Source of the DNA: Rhodobacterales bacterium
GTDB lineage: Bacteria > Pseudomonadota > Alphaproteobacteria > Rhodobacterales > Rhodobacteraceae
Assembly: GCA_025362795.1 (NCBI GenBank)
Contig: JANYFE010000089.1
Span: forward strand, 1-64,000
DNA length: 64,000 bases
Direction of reading: 5' to 3'
Part shown: one piece after another, positions 61,016 to 64,000 of the stretch
Numbering within the stretch: position 1 is the stretch's first letter
Layout: each line of letters begins with the position of its first letter
Translations under genes and position numbers: made by a program
Notes under the pieces: model-generated
What the model saw: only the letters and a program-made list of their open reading frames with translations
Databases searched by the model: none
What the model was told of the DNA's origin: nothing

Positions 61016-61996
61016 ATGTCCTTTTTCAAAAAACTTCGCATCCGGATGTTTCGTTCTTCGGACAAGATCGGCGAGGGGCTGGAGGCCCTGGTGGCCGACG
61101 CGCCCGCGATCGAGGCCGCAAAACCGTCGCTGATCGGCCGCTTGCTGGGGCGGGACGAGACGCGGCGGGTGGTGGATGACGCCATGCTGGAAAGTCTGGA
61201 AGATGTGTTGATCCAGGCCGATATGGGGGTGGAAACCGCGCAGCGCGTCACCGCCAACATTGCGGCGGGCTGGCTGGGCAAGCGGGTTTCGACGGACGAA
61301 TTGAAAGGTGCGCTGGCCAATGAGGTGGCGCGGATCATGGAGGGGGTGGCACGGCCGATGCCGCTTTACAGCCAGAAGCCGCAGGTCGTGCTGGTGGTGG
61401 GCGTCAATGGGTCGGGCAAGACCACGACGATCGGCAAACTGGCCAGTCAGTTCAAGGCGGCGGGCAAGTCGGTGGTGATCGCGGCAGGCGACACGTTCCG
61501 CGCGGCGGCGGTGGAGCAGTTGCAAATCTGGGGGCAGCGGGCGGGTGTGCCGGTTTTGACGGCTCCGGAAGGGTCGGACCCCGCGTCGCTGGCGTTTGAC
61601 GCGCTGGTCAGGTGCCAAGCGGACGGCGCGGATTTGTTGATGATCGACACGGCGGGACGGTTGCAGAACCGGGCCGATCTGATGGAAGAACTGGCCAAGA
61701 TCGTGCGGGTTCTGCGCAAGAAAGACCCGTCTGCGCCGCATAACACCATTCTGGTGCTGGATGCGACGACGGGGCAGAACGCCTTGGCGCAGGTCGAGAT
61801 TTTCCGCAAGATCGCCGATGTGACGGGGCTTGTGATGACCAAGCTGGACGGCACGGCGCGGGGTGGGGTGCTGGTCGCCTTGGCCGACAAGTTCGGGCTG
61901 CCCATTCATGCAATCGGGGTGGGCGAGCAGATCGACGATCTGGCGCCATTCGACCCGCAGGATTTTGCGCGGGCGCTGGTGGGGCTTGATGGGTGA
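61016..61996 (+). CDS. ftsY: Signal recognition particle receptor FtsY
   Basis: The 326-residue protein is the SRP receptor GTPase that docks ribosomes to the SecYEG translocon: helical N domain to about residue 115, then GVNGSGKTTTIGKLASQFKA (G1), AGDTFRAAAVEQL (G2), DLLMIDTAGRLQNRADLMEE (G3) and TKLDGTARGG (G4). The acidic N-terminal A domain of enteric FtsY is absent; the basic start MSFFKKLRIRMFRSSDKIGE probably binds lipid directly. An ATG at 60998 is an alternative start. Confidence 0.95.
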   Translation: MSFFKKLRIRMFRSSDKIGEGLEALVADAPAIEAAKPSLIGRLLGRDETRRVVDDAMLESLEDVLIQADMGVETAQRVTANIAAGWLGKRVSTDELKGALANEVARIMEGVARPMPLYSQKPQVVLVVGVNGSGKTTTIGKLASQFKAAGKSVVIAAGDTFRAAAVEQLQIWGQRAGVPVLTAPEGSDPASLAFDALVRCQADGADLLMIDTAGRLQNRADLMEELAKIVRVLRKKDPSAPHNTILVLDATTGQNALAQVEIFRKIADVTGLVMTKLDGTARGGVLVALADKFGLPIHAIGVGEQIDDLAPFDPQDFARALVGLDG

Positions 61997-62017
61997 GGTC
62001 GGGTTTGGGACCTGCCG

Positions 62018-62058
62018 CTGGAGGGTTTCACACCCTCCAGACCTCCCGTGGAGTATTT
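62018..62058. repeat. Repetitive hairpin element after ftsY
   Basis: A perfect 9-bp stem CTGGAGGGT / ACCCTCCAG with loop TTCAC is followed by CCCGTGGAGTATTT. Nearly the same hairpin-plus-CCCGTGGAGTGTTT arrangement is at 44263-44290, so this is a dispersed intergenic element, probably a terminator here. Confidence 0.55.
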
Positions 62059-62117
62059 CCGAAAGGGTAAGCCGAAATTTTAGATGAATTGGAGGGGCTT
62101 GGGCGCATGGCGGCGGG

Positions 62118-63017
62118 ATGAGCAGCTATATGATCTCGCTGGTGGGCACGCCTCAGGGGCACCGGCTGGCGATTGGCCTCGCGCTGCTGGCGGCCGTTTT
62201 GCACGCACTTTTCGGAGCGCTGCAGAAAGGCCGCGATGACCCCTGGCTGGCACGGGCGGCGATTGATGCGAGTTACGGCATCATAGCCACGCCGTTTGCG
62301 CTGTTCGTGGTGCCGTGGCCGGAGCCGTGGATGTGGGGCATCTTTGGCGGGGCGTTTCTGATCCATGCCGGATACAAGGTCATGCAGGCGATGACTTATG
62401 ACCGGGCACCCTATACCGTCGTGTATCCGGTGGTGCGGGGAACGGGGCCGTTTTTCACGGTTATCGGCGCCGGGCTGGTGTTTGGCGAGCATTTTGCAGC
62501 CCTGCAATGGCTTGGTCTTTTGATGCTTGTTGGCGGGATTTTCGGGCTGGCTGGGTATAACATCGCCCGTGTGCCGGTGGGGCAGACCATTCTGCCCGCG
62601 ATGGGGCTGGCGCTGATCACGGGCGGGTTTGTGGCGGCTTACACAACATATGACGCCTGGGGGATCAGGGCGACGGCGGATCCGTTCACCTTCCTCGCGT
62701 GGTTTTTCATGATCGACGGCGTGTTCATTCCGGTGGTGACGTTTCGCAAATGGCGCGATCTTGACCGGGCGCGGTTGATGCCTTTGCTGAAGCGGGGTGT
62801 ATTCGGTGCGTTTGTCGCCTATTTCAGTTTTGGGTCGGTGATGATGGCGACGCGGCTGGACCGGGTTGGCGAGGCGGCGGCGCTGCGTGAAACCTCGACC
62901 GTGTTCGCGGCCTTGATCGGCTGGTGGATCTTGGGGGAAAAGGTCGGGCGGGTGCAGGTGGCATTGATGGCGCTGATTGCCTGTGGCGCGGTGGTGGTGG
63001 AATGGGCGGGGGCGTGA
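62118..63017 (+). CDS. EamA-family (DMT) membrane transporter
   Basis: The 299-residue protein has about ten membrane helices in two EamA repeats, for example IGLALLAAVLHALFGALQKG and APYTVVYPVVRGTGPFFTVI in the first half and AALRETSTVFAALIGWWILG in the second. Substrate is unknown. It lies 17 bases upstream of yciB on the same strand. Confidence 0.9.
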   Translation: MSSYMISLVGTPQGHRLAIGLALLAAVLHALFGALQKGRDDPWLARAAIDASYGIIATPFALFVVPWPEPWMWGIFGGAFLIHAGYKVMQAMTYDRAPYTVVYPVVRGTGPFFTVIGAGLVFGEHFAALQWLGLLMLVGGIFGLAGYNIARVPVGQTILPAMGLALITGGFVAAYTTYDAWGIRATADPFTFLAWFFMIDGVFIPVVTFRKWRDLDRARLMPLLKRGVFGAFVAYFSFGSVMMATRLDRVGEAAALRETSTVFAALIGWWILGEKVGRVQVALMALIACGAVVVEWAGA

Positions 63018-63033
63018 CAGATTGGGGACGTTG

Positions 63034-63636
63034 ATGGACAAGAAGGTTGATCCGAAGCTGAAGATGGCGTTGGAACTGGGGCCGGTGTTGCTGTTCTTCA
63101 TTGGCTATACGGTGCTGAAGGACCGGGTATTTCACATCGCAGGGGCCGATTATTCGGCCTTTGTCGTGCTGACGGCCGGTTTCGCGGTGATTTTCGCCGC
63201 AAGCATTGCACTGCTGTGGCGGTTGACCGGCAGGCTGTCACCGATGCAGCTGGTTACGCTGGCGGTGGTGTTGTTCATGGGCGGCATGACGGTCTGGTTT
63301 AACGACGAGCGGTTCATCAAGATGAAACCGACCATCGTGTATCTGGTGTTCGCGGCGGTGCTTGGGGTCGGGCTGTTGCAGGGCAAAAGCTATCTCAAAC
63401 TGGCAATGGAGGATGCGCTGCCGATGCAGCCCGAGGGCTGGATGATCCTGACCCGGCGGATCACGGCATTTTTCGCCGGGCTGGCCGTTTTGAACGAGGT
63501 GATCTGGCGCAATTTCAGCACGCAAGTCTGGCTGGATTTCAAGCTGTTCGGGCTGACGGCGGCGATGTTTCTGTTCTTTCTGACGCAGGCGCGGTTGTTG
63601 GAGCGATATGGGATCAAGGATGCGGGCGAGGGCTGA
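63034..63636 (+). CDS. yciB: YciB/IspZ septation-type inner membrane protein
   Basis: The 200-residue protein starts MDKKVDPKLKMALELGPVLL and has about five to six helices with the conserved LGPVLLFFIGY, FNDERFIKMKPTIVYLVFAA and NEVIWRNFSTQVWLDFKLFG. It matches the intracellular septation protein A family, linked to envelope synthesis and division. The ATG at 63034 is chosen by the family start. Confidence 0.92.
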   Translation: MDKKVDPKLKMALELGPVLLFFIGYTVLKDRVFHIAGADYSAFVVLTAGFAVIFAASIALLWRLTGRLSPMQLVTLAVVLFMGGMTVWFNDERFIKMKPTIVYLVFAAVLGVGLLQGKSYLKLAMEDALPMQPEGWMILTRRITAFFAGLAVLNEVIWRNFSTQVWLDFKLFGLTAAMFLFFLTQARLLERYGIKDAGEG

Positions 63637-63845
63637 CGCAGGCGTTGCTCAAAACAGAGCGCCTGATGCGCGCGGTGTGATGGGTGTCGCCCGCGCCCAA
63701 GGGTCTTGGACCGATTAGGCCCTGCGAACATGCCCTGCGGCGTGCGGCTCGAAGTGACCGACCGTAGCCGCGAAACCTGCGGGATTGCCACAACCTTGCC
63801 CCATTTGTGCGCCACCTTGCTGCGGCAGGCAATTCGGGGGCGGCC

Positions 63846-64000
63846 ATGTTTGACGAAATCACCACGACACTGAAGCGCTTCATCGATCTGTTCCGGCAGG
63901 GCACGACGTTGCCGTGGACCATTCTGCTGCCGCTGGTGCTGCTGGTGGTGGCGTGGCCTTTGCTGCGGATTGCGCTGGACGACGAGCGGGCGACCTTCAT
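63846..64000 (+). CDS. Membrane protein, N-terminal fragment cut by the window edge
   Basis: An open frame starts MFDEITTTLKRFIDLFRQGT and contains one hydrophobic helix (TILLPLVLLVVAWPLL) before running off the end after 51 codons. No family can be assigned from this length. It is about 210 bases after yciB on the same strand. Confidence 0.5.
   Translation, partial: MFDEITTTLKRFIDLFRQGTTLPWTILLPLVLLVVAWPLLRIALDDERATF

Noticed and set aside
63637-63845. tRNA or small gene in the gap after yciB
   Set aside because: No cloverleaf or TTC-arm pattern and no frame with a ribosome site and family resemblance.

Overview
The window is GC-rich DNA from an alphaproteobacterium, almost certainly a member of the Rhodobacterales (Roseobacter/Rhodobacter group). 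The evidence is gene content and order: a split corrinoid methionine synthase cluster, the alphaproteobacterial F1-ATPase inhibitor zeta subunit beside purC-purS, the ctaC-ctaB-coxF-ctaG-ctaE cytochrome oxidase operon running into SURF1, thrC and an M16 peptidase, a one-domain xylose ABC ATPase, a VPLPA-CTERM protein, and a GTTC-N7-GTTC LexA box. This is mostly ordinary chromosome with a few accessory patches. No rRNA, tRNA or CRISPR array was seen.

Layout. 1-371: left edge of an IS3-family element that has cut an NTF2-like gene. 368-4286: DUF1638 gene, small membrane protein, corrinoid protein and homocysteine methyltransferase (a split MetH system), with an SOS-box-preceded radical SAM gene on the other strand. 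4302-6942: ATPase zeta inhibitor, purC-purS, zinc alcohol dehydrogenase. 6953-12231: DUF1513 protein, a dead acyl-CoA dehydrogenase, and a translationally coupled vanadium haloperoxidase / ASPIC-UnbV pair. 12256-19795: the complete xylose regulon (xylA, xylB, xylG, xylH, xylF and divergent ROK repressor). 19796-20708: a gene graveyard with SDR and IolE-like remnants. 20709-27477: tex, then a TetR-controlled PspA/YiaA/DUF4105 envelope cluster, then tldD. 27657-35207: cytochrome oxidase biogenesis operon with an embedded VPLPA-CTERM gene, then thrC and an M16 protease. 35207-42922: acetyltransferase, DUF1697, MBL-fold protein, FAD oxidoreductase, SDR with divergent TetR, apt, M15 peptidase, mtnP. 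43119-46375: RTX protein, flavin reductase, GNAT, EcsC. 46476-50942: ptsP, Rrf2 regulator with divergent thioredoxin-reductase-like enzyme, secreted hypothetical protein. 50943-53410: lysC, with a one-gene nuclease cassette at its 3' end. 53482-64000: bestrophin, second RTX protein, purD, xseA, secreted protein, AlkB-like hydroxylase, ftsY, EamA transporter, yciB, and a truncated membrane protein.

The most unusual object is a roughly 1.2 kb cassette beside lysC. It is bounded by a 41-bp exact direct repeat of the lysC 3' end and carries one gene whose product appears to hold two PD-(D/E)XK-nuclease-like domains in tandem; no integrase or transposase is visible. Other points for follow-up are the SOS box before the radical SAM gene, the three identical-core TetR operators before the PspA-like operon, and a recurring TGTCCA-N4-TGGACA palindrome.
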